54,523 nucleotides of DNA from JANMDR01 sp031376425 (GTDB lineage: Bacteria; Pseudomonadota; Gammaproteobacteria; Burkholderiales; Usitatibacteraceae): assembly GCA_031376425.1 (NCBI GenBank), contig JANMDR010000156.1, forward strand, positions 1 to 54,523. The letters run 5' to 3'. The position numbers were made by a program, and so were the translations under genes. The notes under the pieces were generated by a model. That model did no database searches. It saw only the letters and a program-made list of their open reading frames with translations, and was not told the origin of the DNA. This document shows, piece after piece, positions 16,863 through 25,851 of this stretch (the stretch's first letter is position 1; each line of letters opens with the position of its first letter).

Positions 16863-19844
16863 ATGAAATTCACCCCTAAGCAAGTTTTCGCCGTATCTTT
16901 TTTGGCGTTTGTGCTTTCAGGCTTCTCAGGTCTAATTTACCAATCTATTTGGACGCGATACTTGGGCTTAGTGCTGGGGCATGCCGCGTTTGCACAGACA
17001 CTTGTTCTTGCCTTATTTATGGGGGGGATGGCGTTTGGTGCATGGTGGTCTTCTAAATTGGTAAACAGGCACGGCCTGCGCGTGCTAAGAACCTATGCAA
17101 TTATTGAAGTGATTGTGGGAATAGCCGCCCTCTGTTTTCATTTCATATTTGTGCAAGGAACTGATGTTTTTCAATCGTCAATCCTGCCAAACTTGGGCTC
17201 AGAATTTATGGTGAGCGCTTTCAAATGGAGTTGGGCGGCGCTATTAATTTTGCCGCAATGCGTACTACTAGGCATGACATTCCCGTTGTTGAGCACAGGA
17301 TTAATTCGACTGAGTGACAAAGTCACCGGCGAAGTGCTTGGCACACTGTACTTTACCAATAGCATCGGCGCTGCCGTTGGTGCACTTGTAGCCACATTCT
17401 TGCTAGTTCCTGCCATCGGCTTGCCAGGCGCAATGGCTACGGCCGGAATCATCAATTTACTTGCTGGCGTTTTGGTTTTTAGTATCTCAAGGGGGGAAAA
17501 CCCCGGCACCAAACAAATTGAAATATCGCACGTCAGCGACACAAAAGCACCTCACCACGCGCAGCTAATTTTATGGTGCGCGTTTTTCACCGGTCTTTCG
17601 TCTTTTGTTTACGAAGTGGCATGGGTACGGATGTTGGCATTGGCGCTCGGTTCTACCGTGCATGCGTTCGAAATCATGATTTCTTCGTTTGTTGCGGGGC
17701 TGGCCTTGGGAAGTTTCTGGATTAGAAAACGCATCGATCGCTTGCCAGAACCGCTTATTATTGCAGGATGGGCGCAACTGCTGATGGGGCTTGCAGCATT
17801 GAGCACAATTTTTAGCTACAAACTTTCATTTTACGGCGTGGCTAATCTGACAACATCTCTCGCACCGAACGAGGGGGGGTATGTTCTATTTAACCTCGCG
17901 AGCGCAGCGATTGCGATGTTACTCATGTTTCCTACCGCGTTCTTTGCAGGGATGACCTTACCCGTATTTACGGCATCGTTACTGCGTTCAGGCGGCGGGG
18001 AACAAGCAATCGGGAAGGTCTATGCCACAAATACTATCGGCGCAATTTGCGGGGTATTCATTACGGTGCATCTACTTCTGCCCTTTTTAGGCTTAAAGTC
18101 AACGATCCTACTGGCAGCGCTGATTGATATTGCTCTCGGGGTCGCGATTTTCCACAAGTTATATGGCCTTCGCCAACCGCGCTATCTGACTGCAACTTGC
18201 CTGAGCATTCTTGCGGTGGTTGTCGTTGCTTTTTCACCAAAACTGGACGAGAAAATGTTGGTCTCCGGTGTTTATCGGCTCAAGCAGGCTATTTTGGATA
18301 CAAACTCTAAAGTGTTGTATTACCGCGATGGCAAGACAGCCACTATTTCTGCCTCGGTAACTGGCAGTCACATGGCGATTGCGACCAACGGTAAAGTAGA
18401 TGCAGCGGTACAAATGAATACTGCGAAACAGCCGTCAGCGGACGAAGAAACGATGATTATGTTGGGGCTGATGCCAATGTTGTATCGGCCGGAGGCCACC
18501 ATCGGTGCGAATATTGGATTTGGCTCTGGCATTTCAACGCATATTCTACTTGGCAACCCCAAGCTAAAAGCGCTCGATACAATCGAAATCGAATCTGCCG
18601 TAATTGAAGGTGCGCAAGTTTTTGGTGATCGCAATGCACGTGCGTACACAGATCCGCGGTCAAAAATAATCTTAGACGACGCCAAAACTTATTTTGCGGG
18701 GAATAATAAAAAATATGATTTTATTGTGTCGGAACCATCTAATCCTTGGGTCAGCGGTGTAGCGAGTTTATTTTCAGAAGAGTTTTATAAATTTCTGCCG
18801 CACCACCTCAATGAAAATGGCATCTTAGTGCAATGGATTCAGCTTTACGAGATTGATTTTGCGCTCGTAGCTTCTATGATGAAAGCATTGGGGAATAACT
18901 TCTCTGACTACGATATGTATATTTCAAATTCAAATGATTTAATAATCGTTGCACAACATAAAGGAAAGCTTAGCGCGTCTACGTCGCAGTCATTTGGCTC
19001 CGTCGAATTAGCGAATGAATTAAAACGGCATGGCCTCACCAAGGCAAATGATCTAAATTTTAGATTTGTTGCCAACAAGCAACTGATAGAGCCCTTGATA
19101 AATTCAGGCTCGCTTGCAGCAAATTCGGATTATTACCCAGTAGTTTCACACTTAGCACCAAAAGCTAGGTTTATGCAGTCTGTGCCAAATGATCTATTCG
19201 AACTACCATTTTCCTATATTCCATTTGTAGAGTTGCTCACACCTGAAAAGCGTGCACCCCTAACAACTTATGAATTAAACACAAATTCAAGCAACCAAAG
19301 GTTTTTTTACCTGTCACAAGCTTTCGCAATCGCTAAGAGCTTGAACAATTCGGGGCCAGTTTCAGCCGTATTAGATGAAGACATGAGAAAAAATCTGGCC
19401 ATTATGGTTTCGTCACAACGGCACTGCACAATACTGGATCTGAATGACGAGACATTGCACGCAACTATTCGAGTACATGCTTTTCTAGCTGCTAATCTGC
19501 CCCAAGGAATTGTGGATCCACGTTCAAATCAAGGAATATTTGGATGCGCTCAAGATAAATTGCCTAGTCATTTCAAGTTGGTACAAGACTTTTTATCTGC
19601 AGTTGCTAAGCGTGACCTGCCATCGATGGCAGCATTCGGTCAACAGACACTAGATACTCCAGAGCTCAAAAAGATAGATATATTGCAGGAGATGGCTCTA
19701 TGCTCTGCGGTAATATTTCATGTCCAACAAAATAATCGTGCCGCAGGGCATGCGCTGATGACTAAATATCGTGAAGTTCGCCAAGCTCCAAACACCCGCG
19801 CACTAAGAAAACTTCTTGCCGTCACAGTGCAGCCGAGCGGTTAA
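16863..19844 (+). CDS. Fused MFS-like membrane protein / spermidine-synthase-like domain
   Basis: A 993-residue fusion. About 12 or more hydrophobic helices fill residues 1-460 (starting FAVSFLAFVLSGFSGLIYQS). A soluble domain at about 480-800 has a methyltransferase-like fold related to SpeE, with IGFGSGISTHI near residue 550 where SpeE has its GGGDGG motif, and later SEPSNPWVSG. A ~190-residue C-terminal tail is unassigned. Such fusions are widespread but their reaction is not established; the degenerate glycine motif makes true spermidine synthesis doubtful. A good Shine-Dalgarno (GGAG) lies 63 bases after the elaA-type gene, so it is probably the third gene of the ppsA operon. G6-G7 tracts occur at 17021, 17491 and 17873. 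Confidence 0.85.
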   Translation: MKFTPKQVFAVSFLAFVLSGFSGLIYQSIWTRYLGLVLGHAAFAQTLVLALFMGGMAFGAWWSSKLVNRHGLRVLRTYAIIEVIVGIAALCFHFIFVQGTDVFQSSILPNLGSEFMVSAFKWSWAALLILPQCVLLGMTFPLLSTGLIRLSDKVTGEVLGTLYFTNSIGAAVGALVATFLLVPAIGLPGAMATAGIINLLAGVLVFSISRGENPGTKQIEISHVSDTKAPHHAQLILWCAFFTGLSSFVYEVAWVRMLALALGSTVHAFEIMISSFVAGLALGSFWIRKRIDRLPEPLIIAGWAQLLMGLAALSTIFSYKLSFYGVANLTTSLAPNEGGYVLFNLASAAIAMLLMFPTAFFAGMTLPVFTASLLRSGGGEQAIGKVYATNTIGAICGVFITVHLLLPFLGLKSTILLAALIDIALGVAIFHKLYGLRQPRYLTATCLSILAVVVVAFSPKLDEKMLVSGVYRLKQAILDTNSKVLYYRDGKTATISASVTGSHMAIATNGKVDAAVQMNTAKQPSADEETMIMLGLMPMLYRPEATIGANIGFGSGISTHILLGNPKLKALDTIEIESAVIEGAQVFGDRNARAYTDPRSKIILDDAKTYFAGNNKKYDFIVSEPSNPWVSGVASLFSEEFYKFLPHHLNENGILVQWIQLYEIDFALVASMMKALGNNFSDYDMYISNSNDLIIVAQHKGKLSASTSQSFGSVELANELKRHGLTKANDLNFRFVANKQLIEPLINSGSLAANSDYYPVVSHLAPKARFMQSVPNDLFELPFSYIPFVELLTPEKRAPLTTYELNTNSSNQRFFYLSQAFAIAKSLNNSGPVSAVLDEDMRKNLAIMVSSQRHCTILDLNDETLHATIRVHAFLAANLPQGIVDPRSNQGIFGCAQDKLPSHFKLVQDFLSAVAKRDLPSMAAFGQQTLDTPELKKIDILQEMALCSAVIFHVQQNNRAAGHALMTKYREVRQAPNTRALRKLLAVTVQPSG

Positions 19845-19852
19845 ACCTTCGG

Positions 19853-19867
19853 TTGTATTCAATACAA
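19853..19867. other. Short perfect palindrome between convergent genes
   Basis: TTGTATT-C-AATACAA, eight bases after the stop of the membrane fusion gene. It has no T tract, so it may only be a weak 3' hairpin. No better terminator is visible in 19845-19913. Confidence 0.3.
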
Positions 19868-19913
19868 TACACCGCAATTAGAACCGACGAAAGACTGCCT
19901 TCCGACGCGACTC

Positions 19914-20660
19914 TCACCACGGCGTTAAGACTTCTATGCTTAGCACTTTCCCAGTTTTAGTGTTAACTAACACTGCTACATCAGCTCTAATTGCACGCAT
20001 TACCACAAAGCCAATTTCAGTTGGTAGCAATCCCATTTTTTTGGGGATATTCGCGATTTCGTCGGTTTTTGTGGGATTTAGTTTTTGCAAAATTTCGAGC
20101 GACTTTGCCGATTTTATGATCGCGGCATTTGACCCTTCAATATCATCAAAATATTTCGGCAACAAATAGATGTCCGGTTCCCCACTTAGCGAGGATGTCA
20201 TAAGCTGGAATTGCTCGTTTGGTTCCGTGGGAAATTTAACACCAATAAATTGTGGGCCAAACCAAGGCACGCTCTTAAACTTCGGATTCAGTGCCGTCGC
20301 ATATTTATCGACGGGAATATCAGTAGCCCGCACCAATTCAAATCTATCTTTGGCAAACACCATAAATGCTGGCCGCACTTCAGCTATGGTGTACAGCCCG
20401 TAAACTAAAGCGGCTAACTGACAGACGCCGATCACGATCAAATCAAATGTCATCCCCTTTTTCCCTGATTTGAACACAATAAAGGTCAAAAGTGGGCCAA
20501 GACAAATATCCACGCCAGCGATTATTAGCAAAAGTCCATAACCACCCAGAATCGCAAACAGCGGTGGCGGATACCAAATAAAAACCATTATGGCAACCAC
20601 GATGGTAACCACGAAAAGACTTAATGCAAGATGGGTTAATGTCGCTCTGGATTTTGTCAT
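19914..20660 (-). CDS. TfpX/TfpZ-family type IV pilin accessory protein
   Basis: A 248-residue inner-membrane protein with hydrophobic segments at about 10-28, 34-58 and 72-95, followed by a large soluble domain. The motif GGYGLLLIIAGVDICLGPLL in the second and third helices is typical of the TfpX/TfpZ family, which is encoded next to the major pilin and modulates pilin assembly in several proteobacteria. It lies 174 bases downstream of pilA on the same strand, beyond a strong terminator. It is therefore expressed either by read-through or from its own weak promoter. The family call rests on both sequence and position. Confidence 0.78.
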   Translation of the reverse strand: MTKSRATLTHLALSLFVVTIVVAIMVFIWYPPPLFAILGGYGLLLIIAGVDICLGPLLTFIVFKSGKKGMTFDLIVIGVCQLAALVYGLYTIAEVRPAFMVFAKDRFELVRATDIPVDKYATALNPKFKSVPWFGPQFIGVKFPTEPNEQFQLMTSSLSGEPDIYLLPKYFDDIEGSNAAIIKSAKSLEILQKLNPTKTDEIANIPKKMGLLPTEIGFVVMRAIRADVAVLVNTKTGKVLSIEVLTPW

Positions 20661-20760
20661 AGAAAGTTTGAGTACAACAATGCTAGAGCCGTTCTTTAAA
20701 ACGGCAAATCATGAAATCAATATGTAAGCATAAAAGCTGATTTAGCCGTGCATGTGTCAA

Positions 20761-20800
20761 TAAATAAAAAAGAGCACTCTAGTTAGAGTGCTCTTTCTTT
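20761..20800 (-). terminator. Strong intrinsic terminator after pilA
   Basis: A perfect ten-base stem AGAGCACTCT (20771-20780) / AGAGTGCTCT (20785-20794) with loop AGTT. On the minus strand it is followed by TTTTTATTTA, and on the plus strand by TTCTTTT. It separates pilA from tfpZ and would leave tfpZ at a lower transcript level. Confidence 0.92.
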
Positions 20801-20834
20801 TGCTACGAAAAACTCACCTTACAACGCTACAGAA

Positions 20835-21317
20835 TTAACCGCGGCAAGAAGCTGGCAACATCTTAAGTGTCATGTTAGTAGTACCGCCACCGCAAACCCA
20901 TAAAGAGATAACCTTGCCCACGTCTGTGTTTGTCAACGCAGTACCTGGAGCAACGCCAATGAAGGGAGCCAATGTAACAATTTTGGTATCGATATTAACT
21001 GCATCGCCAGTACCTTGCGCGGTTGCTGTAACAACACCAGCATTGTCAGTAGTAACCGATTTTACATACTTGGAGCCTGCACCAGCTGCAACTTCACAAC
21101 CCCATGCACCAGCTGCAGGAAGAGTAGCGGCCGCAGTCGCTGCAACAGTTTCAGTAATGGCTGTACGGCAAGCTGACAGAGCCAAAACAACTTCTGAAAC
21201 CTTAGCGCGTTTTGTGTAATCTTGGTAAGCAGGCAATGCAACTGCAGCCAAGATACCGATAATCGCAACAACGATCATCAATTCGATAAGCGTAAAACCT
21301 TTTTGTACTGTTTTCAT
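20835..21317 (-). CDS. pilA: Type IV major pilin
   Basis: A 160-residue type IVa prepilin. The leader MKTVQKG is cut by prepilin peptidase before Phe8, giving a mature start FTLIELMIVVAIIGILAAVA with the conserved Glu5. The C-terminal half has a cysteine pair (CGGG...PASCRG) forming the D-region loop, and two further cysteines (CRT, WGC). I choose the ATG at 21317 because GGAG lies 8 bases before it; an in-frame ATG four codons earlier lacks this. It is transcribed from the sigma-54 promoter at 21427-21443. The Ala/Thr-rich low-complexity middle region is typical of variable pilin surfaces. Confidence 0.93.
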   Translation of the reverse strand: MKTVQKGFTLIELMIVVAIIGILAAVALPAYQDYTKRAKVSEVVLALSACRTAITETVAATAAATLPAAGAWGCEVAAGAGSKYVKSVTTDNAGVVTATAQGTGDAVNIDTKIVTLAPFIGVAPGTALTNTDVGKVISLWVCGGGTTNMTLKMLPASCRG

Positions 21318-21426
21318 GTGTAACTCCAAATAAATTAATTAGAATAAACTTCCAGTGCGCTTCTACATCTGTGCTGCTTTGCTTCTTCGCTTGTTACTAC
21401 GCGATACCTTGCGTTAGTTTGTTATA

Positions 21427-21443
21427 AGCAGAAGCCGTGCCAA
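21427..21443 (-). promoter_or_regulatory. Sigma-54 promoter of pilA
   Basis: The minus strand reads TTGGCACGGCTTCTGCT. It matches the sigma-54 consensus TTGGCACG-N4-TTGCT at all but one position, with the -24 GG and -12 GC at the correct spacing. Transcription would start near 21416, giving a leader of about 100 bases before the pilA ATG. This is the promoter class used for pilA with PilS/PilR. Confidence 0.88.
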
Positions 21444-21547
21444 CTTTTATTTGACAGTGATTCTTGCTAATAACTTTCGCATTTCATATTTAAACCGCAT
21501 TCAAGGTGCTGTTTTGCACGTTCCAGGTAAGAAATCTTCTCGGCGAC

Positions 21548-21608
21548 GTCACTTATTACGTTTTGTTGCCAATGTAAGTTACCCCACCTGCCCAAAAATG
21601 TCACTTAT
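21548..21608 (-). promoter_or_regulatory. Candidate PilR enhancer sites
   Basis: GTCACTTAT occurs twice, at 21548-21556 and 21600-21608. The copies are 52 bases apart, close to five helical turns, and lie about 105-180 bases upstream of the sigma-54 promoter. Paired, helically phased sites at this distance are typical for sigma-54 activators. Binding by PilR is inference. The rest of the 21330-21747 gap shows no gene. Confidence 0.45.
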
Positions 21609-21747
21609 CAGTTATTTTGATGCCACTTTATTGCTAATAAATCGCCACATTGCTATAGATTTTGGTTCTATAGGTTTATCTATCTCGACTGACAACCTCA
21701 GTGGCGGCAGCGTTAACAATGCTCGACACCACAAGACGTCCAACCAC

Positions 21748-23418
21748 CTAAGTTTTGGGAAATCCTGGGATCAGCGCTTCATCCACAGCATCTATTTGCG
21801 CTTTATCCATAAACTGTTCTGCATATTTCAGATACACTTTTTCACGGACAAAAACGTCAAACAAATCGGGATCAATATGACCATTCAACTTGAATTTACC
21901 GAGAATATGTAGGGATTCCGATAAGGTTTTACCCGGTTTATAGGGGCGGTCTTTTGCGGTTAGCGCCTCAAATATGTCCGCAATGCCCATTACACGAGCT
22001 TGTACACTCATTTGATCTCTTACTAAGCCTTTGGGATAGCCTTTGCCGTCCATGCGCTCGTGATGGCCGCCAGCGTATTCTGGTACATTTTTCAAATGCT
22101 TGGGCCACGGCAGGGCTTCGAGCATATTGATGGTGGCTACAATATGGTGATTAATAATTTCCCGTTCTGCCGGCATCAAGGTGCCATAGGGAATATTTAG
22201 ATTATCGCGCTCGTCGTTAGACAGAAAATTAACCCGGTCGCCGCTAGCATCTGTATATTGCAACGCGGCAATCTGCTTCACACGTAGTTGATCGCCCGCG
22301 TTCATACGTTCGCCGCCAATGTTTTGCTTGCGGAGAAACTCACGGTCTGACTCAATTTGCGCCATCGCCTGCGTATAAGTTGATTGCGCATGGGCACGAC
22401 CACGCGCAGTCACATCGCCAGCTTCCAAGGCTTCTACCTGCGCGCGCAGCATGGCAATTTCAGCGTCACGCTTCAGTACTTCAAAACGCGTATCCAGTAA
22501 TTTTATCCGGTCAAAGATGGTTTCCAGCTTGGTGGCTTTATCAACAATATGCACTGGTGTGGTGATTTTGCCGCAATCATGTAGTAGACCGGCAATTTTT
22601 AGCTCATAGCGGTCACGATCCGTCATTTGAAATGATGCCAGAGGGCCATCCTTAGATCGCGCTGCTGCTTCCGCTAGCATCATCGTGAGCGTTGGCACGC
22701 GATTACAATGACCACCGGTGTACGGTGATTTTTCGTCAATCGCGGTATTAATAAGAGCGATTAACGATTCAAACAAATGCTCTAATTGCAGCATGAGCAT
22801 GCGGTTGGTCAGCGCGATGGCGGCTTGTGAGGCGAGGGAGGTAGCTAGGCGCTGGTCTTCCTCGGTAAAAACTGAAACATTGCCATCACCGTCTTTAGCA
22901 TTCAATAATTGCAGTACACCGATGATTTCACCTTCGTGATTTTTCATCGGAATAGTTAAGAAGGAAGTAGAACGGTAGCCGGTTTTTTTATCAAAATTCC
23001 GCGTGCCTGAAAAATCAAAGCCATCAGTAGCGTAGGCGTCGGCAATGTTTACAGCCTTATCATTTAGTGCGCAGTAGGCAGCAACCATACTGTTATTTGG
23101 TGTGCCATCAGCATGGCGTAATGGAATAGGATAAAAAGGCACGGGGATGCCGGTGGTACCGCCCATCGCTATCTTAAGACTATCGTTAAGAACAATTTCA
23201 AACTTTAGTTTGTCGTCAGCCAAACGATAAAGCGTACCGCCATCGGCACCAGTGATATTTTTTGCGCCAGTCAGAATCGTCTGTAGCAGTTTATCAATAT
23301 TAGTTTCGTGGCTAAGCGCTATACCGATTTGATTTAGATACTCAAGAGCGCGAAGCAGCCGCTCGGGACTGCTCTTGGACCCCACACTTTTGAGTTTTGC
23401 TGTTCCGTTGTGATTCAC
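21748..23418 (-). CDS. GAF-HD-GYP domain protein (putative cyclic-di-GMP phosphodiesterase)
   Basis: A 556-residue protein with a GAF sensor domain at about 40-208 and an HD-GYP domain. The metal-binding HD pair is His280-Asp281 in LLHDCGK and the GYP signature is HHERMDGKGYP (452-462). HD-GYP enzymes hydrolyse cyclic di-GMP. About 170 residues separate the HD and HHE motifs, far more than usual; the extra ~110 residues (300-410) look helical and charged. It starts 12 bases after the stop of the GAF-PilB-like ATPase and is almost surely cotranscribed with it, suggesting that it tunes cyclic di-GMP near that ATPase. Confidence 0.9.
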   Translation of the reverse strand: MNHNGTAKLKSVGSKSSPERLLRALEYLNQIGIALSHETNIDKLLQTILTGAKNITGADGGTLYRLADDKLKFEIVLNDSLKIAMGGTTGIPVPFYPIPLRHADGTPNNSMVAAYCALNDKAVNIADAYATDGFDFSGTRNFDKKTGYRSTSFLTIPMKNHEGEIIGVLQLLNAKDGDGNVSVFTEEDQRLATSLASQAAIALTNRMLMLQLEHLFESLIALINTAIDEKSPYTGGHCNRVPTLTMMLAEAAARSKDGPLASFQMTDRDRYELKIAGLLHDCGKITTPVHIVDKATKLETIFDRIKLLDTRFEVLKRDAEIAMLRAQVEALEAGDVTARGRAHAQSTYTQAMAQIESDREFLRKQNIGGERMNAGDQLRVKQIAALQYTDASGDRVNFLSNDERDNLNIPYGTLMPAEREIINHHIVATINMLEALPWPKHLKNVPEYAGGHHERMDGKGYPKGLVRDQMSVQARVMGIADIFEALTAKDRPYKPGKTLSESLHILGKFKLNGHIDPDLFDVFVREKVYLKYAEQFMDKAQIDAVDEALIPGFPKT

Positions 23419-23430
23419 GAATAAGCTCAG

Positions 23431-25815
23431 TTACTTTATACAAACCGCACGTACTTGCACCATATCCGTCGTACCTTCCAATACTTTTTGCATGCCATCC
23501 ATTTTCAAGGTGAGCATACCGTCAGCCAATGCAGTGGCTAACATCTCCGCCACACGGGCGTGCTCGACAATTTGTTTCTTCAATAAATCAGTACCGAGCA
23601 ATAGCTCGTGTAAACCAAGGCGTCCCTTGTAGCCTGAACCGCCGCAAACATCGCAACCTACAGGTTTATACAGGGTAAATTTACCGTCTTTGGCATAATC
23701 CTTACCCCACTGCTCATAAACTTTTTTGTAGCCCGCATTAGGGTCTTTTGAGAATTCTGGCGTATTCTTTAGCTCCTGACAGTACTCGGTCAAGAAGGCT
23801 TTCATTTCTTCAGCCGACGGATTGTAGGCTTGCTTACACTTACACAGCCGCTTTGCCAATCGCTGTGCCAATACGCCCAACAAGGCATCCGCAAAGTTGA
23901 AGGGGTCCATACCCATATCGAGCAGGCGCACAATCGATTCAGTAGCGCTATTGGTATGCAAGGTCGCGAATACTAAATGGCCTGTTAACGAAGCCTCAAT
24001 GCCGGTAGATGTCGTTTCTTTATCGCGCATCTCACCGACCATAATAATGTCTGGGTCAGCACGCAAGAAAGCTTTCATCGCCATCGCAAAGGTATAACCG
24101 GCCTTCACGTTGACTTGTACTTGGCGCAAGCCTTTTTGCGTTATTTCCACCGGATCTTCAGCAGTCCAAATTTTGGTTTCAGGTGTATTTAAATAACCTA
24201 AGACGGAATGTAATGTGGTTGTTTTACCAGAACCAGTTGGGCCACATACAAAGAACAAGCCGTAGGGTTTAGACACACAACCTTTGAGGCGTGCTAGGTT
24301 TGCAGGCAAGATGCCCAGTTTATCAAGGGGAATAGGTTCGCCCGCCGCCAAGATACGCATCACCACATCTTCAACACCACCGGCTGTAGGGATAGTCGCT
24401 ACGCGTAACTCAATATCAAGGGGGCCATATTTTCTGAACTTAATCTTGCCGTCTTGGGGCTTGCGCTTCTCCGAAATATCGAGATCACACATAATTTTCA
24501 AACGCGCTGTAAGCGCATTTCTATAGCTGGCCGGTACTTCAATGTAATTCATCAAAGTGCCGTCTTTACGGAAACGAACTCCCGTTTTTGCTTTACCTGG
24601 AACCGGCTCAATATGAATATCCGATGCGCCTTGATTGTAAGCATCGATAATAATTTTATTTACAAGCTTAACGAGCTCGTTATCGGATGCTGCAGATGCT
24701 TCATCACCAACTATTTCCGTCGTTGAGCCTTCATCATCATCCATGCTCGACAGCATGTCACCGATAGAGTCGGATGAGCCGCTATCAGCCCCGAAAAACT
24801 GCGCGACTGTCTGGGTAAAATCACGCTGAGTACAAACCTTAAAAAGCGGCTTTTGCTTCGGGAAAATATTCTCAACAACACGCGAGCTTTTGGTGTGCTC
24901 CGGGTCCGTGGTCATTACAATCAAACCGGCTTTACTATCTTCAATAGGTAGCCAGTTAGCGCCTTCGGCATAATCTTTCTTGATGTACTTGAGTAAATCA
25001 ATTGGCTTAATTCGATCAGCTTTGAAGGGTTCGTATTCAACACCGAAATATTTTGCGAGCGCGGCACCTAGCGCCTGCGGCTTTACCTGAAATTCATCAA
25101 CCAAAATATCTTCGACATTGCGATTTTTACGGCGCGCTGTGCGCGTTGCTAACTCTAATTCCCCCTCGGAAATAACGTTGTCTACCACTAAGTATTCAAA
25201 CTTGGAACGAATTTGCCCCGGCACTTGCTGACGTACTTTGAAGGCAATGGCGAGTGTTTTAGACAACTCAACCATGCCCTCTTCAGTCAGCGGGGGAAAC
25301 GGATCACCGGGTAAGTGATTGATGACTTGAATTACACCCAATAGCTCGGCACCATCGGTGCTCACAATCGGCGTAACCATCATCTGCTTGGTGCGATATC
25401 CGGTGCGTTGATCCACCGCTTTTAAAAACGCCAGATTAGGCGAGAACGACTTCAACTCCGCGTCATCGTAGACGTCGTGAATATTCATAAAGCGGCGATT
25501 CAACGCAGCGCAACCCGCAATAGAATTTTCAGATAACGGCAGCTTAATATCTTTAAATGAATTTAGCCCCGATTTAATCTTGGAAACGATGGACTGACCA
25601 TCTTCTGACGTTGTATATATCGTTAGACGATCCGCATCAAATAACTGACAGATATCTCGTGTTACGTCCAACATAATTTCATCCACATTGGCAGTGGAGT
25701 GAATACGGTTAGTAACAGCTTGCAGTTTTTTCGAAAACGCGAGTTTTGACGAAATATCCGCGACGGGATTACCTGCCCCCGCCTTAGGCTCAAGCACTGC
25801 ACTCATGTTTGGCAC
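23431..25815 (-). CDS. PilB/GspE-family ATPase with N-terminal GAF domain
   Basis: A 794-residue secretion/pilus assembly ATPase. A GAF domain (about 25-200) is fused to a GspE/MshE N-terminal domain (about 205-340) and a full type II/IV secretion ATPase domain: Walker A GPTGSGKTTT near residue 525, Walker B region IIMVGEMRD near 587 (usually GEIRD), and a four-cysteine zinc element (CKCKQAY; CDVCGGSGYKGR). The GAF fusion and the absence of neighbouring pilC, pilD or gsp genes distinguish it from the ordinary PilB. MshE-type N-domains can bind cyclic di-GMP, but the key arginine is not evident here. It is grouped with the HD-GYP and phosphodiesterase genes. Confidence 0.9.
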   Translation of the reverse strand: MPNMSAVLEPKAGAGNPVADISSKLAFSKKLQAVTNRIHSTANVDEIMLDVTRDICQLFDADRLTIYTTSEDGQSIVSKIKSGLNSFKDIKLPLSENSIAGCAALNRRFMNIHDVYDDAELKSFSPNLAFLKAVDQRTGYRTKQMMVTPIVSTDGAELLGVIQVINHLPGDPFPPLTEEGMVELSKTLAIAFKVRQQVPGQIRSKFEYLVVDNVISEGELELATRTARRKNRNVEDILVDEFQVKPQALGAALAKYFGVEYEPFKADRIKPIDLLKYIKKDYAEGANWLPIEDSKAGLIVMTTDPEHTKSSRVVENIFPKQKPLFKVCTQRDFTQTVAQFFGADSGSSDSIGDMLSSMDDDEGSTTEIVGDEASAASDNELVKLVNKIIIDAYNQGASDIHIEPVPGKAKTGVRFRKDGTLMNYIEVPASYRNALTARLKIMCDLDISEKRKPQDGKIKFRKYGPLDIELRVATIPTAGGVEDVVMRILAAGEPIPLDKLGILPANLARLKGCVSKPYGLFFVCGPTGSGKTTTLHSVLGYLNTPETKIWTAEDPVEITQKGLRQVQVNVKAGYTFAMAMKAFLRADPDIIMVGEMRDKETTSTGIEASLTGHLVFATLHTNSATESIVRLLDMGMDPFNFADALLGVLAQRLAKRLCKCKQAYNPSAEEMKAFLTEYCQELKNTPEFSKDPNAGYKKVYEQWGKDYAKDGKFTLYKPVGCDVCGGSGYKGRLGLHELLLGTDLLKKQIVEHARVAEMLATALADGMLTLKMDGMQKVLEGTTDMVQVRAVCIK

Positions 25816-25851
25816 GCCTCATAATTTAGTGCGCGTCAATTGACGCGGCGA

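Noticed and set aside
21451..21912. 153-codon plus-strand frame over the pilA upstream region
   Set aside because: Its last third runs antisense through the HD-GYP gene, and the rest covers the pilA control region. No ribosome binding site and no family resemblance.
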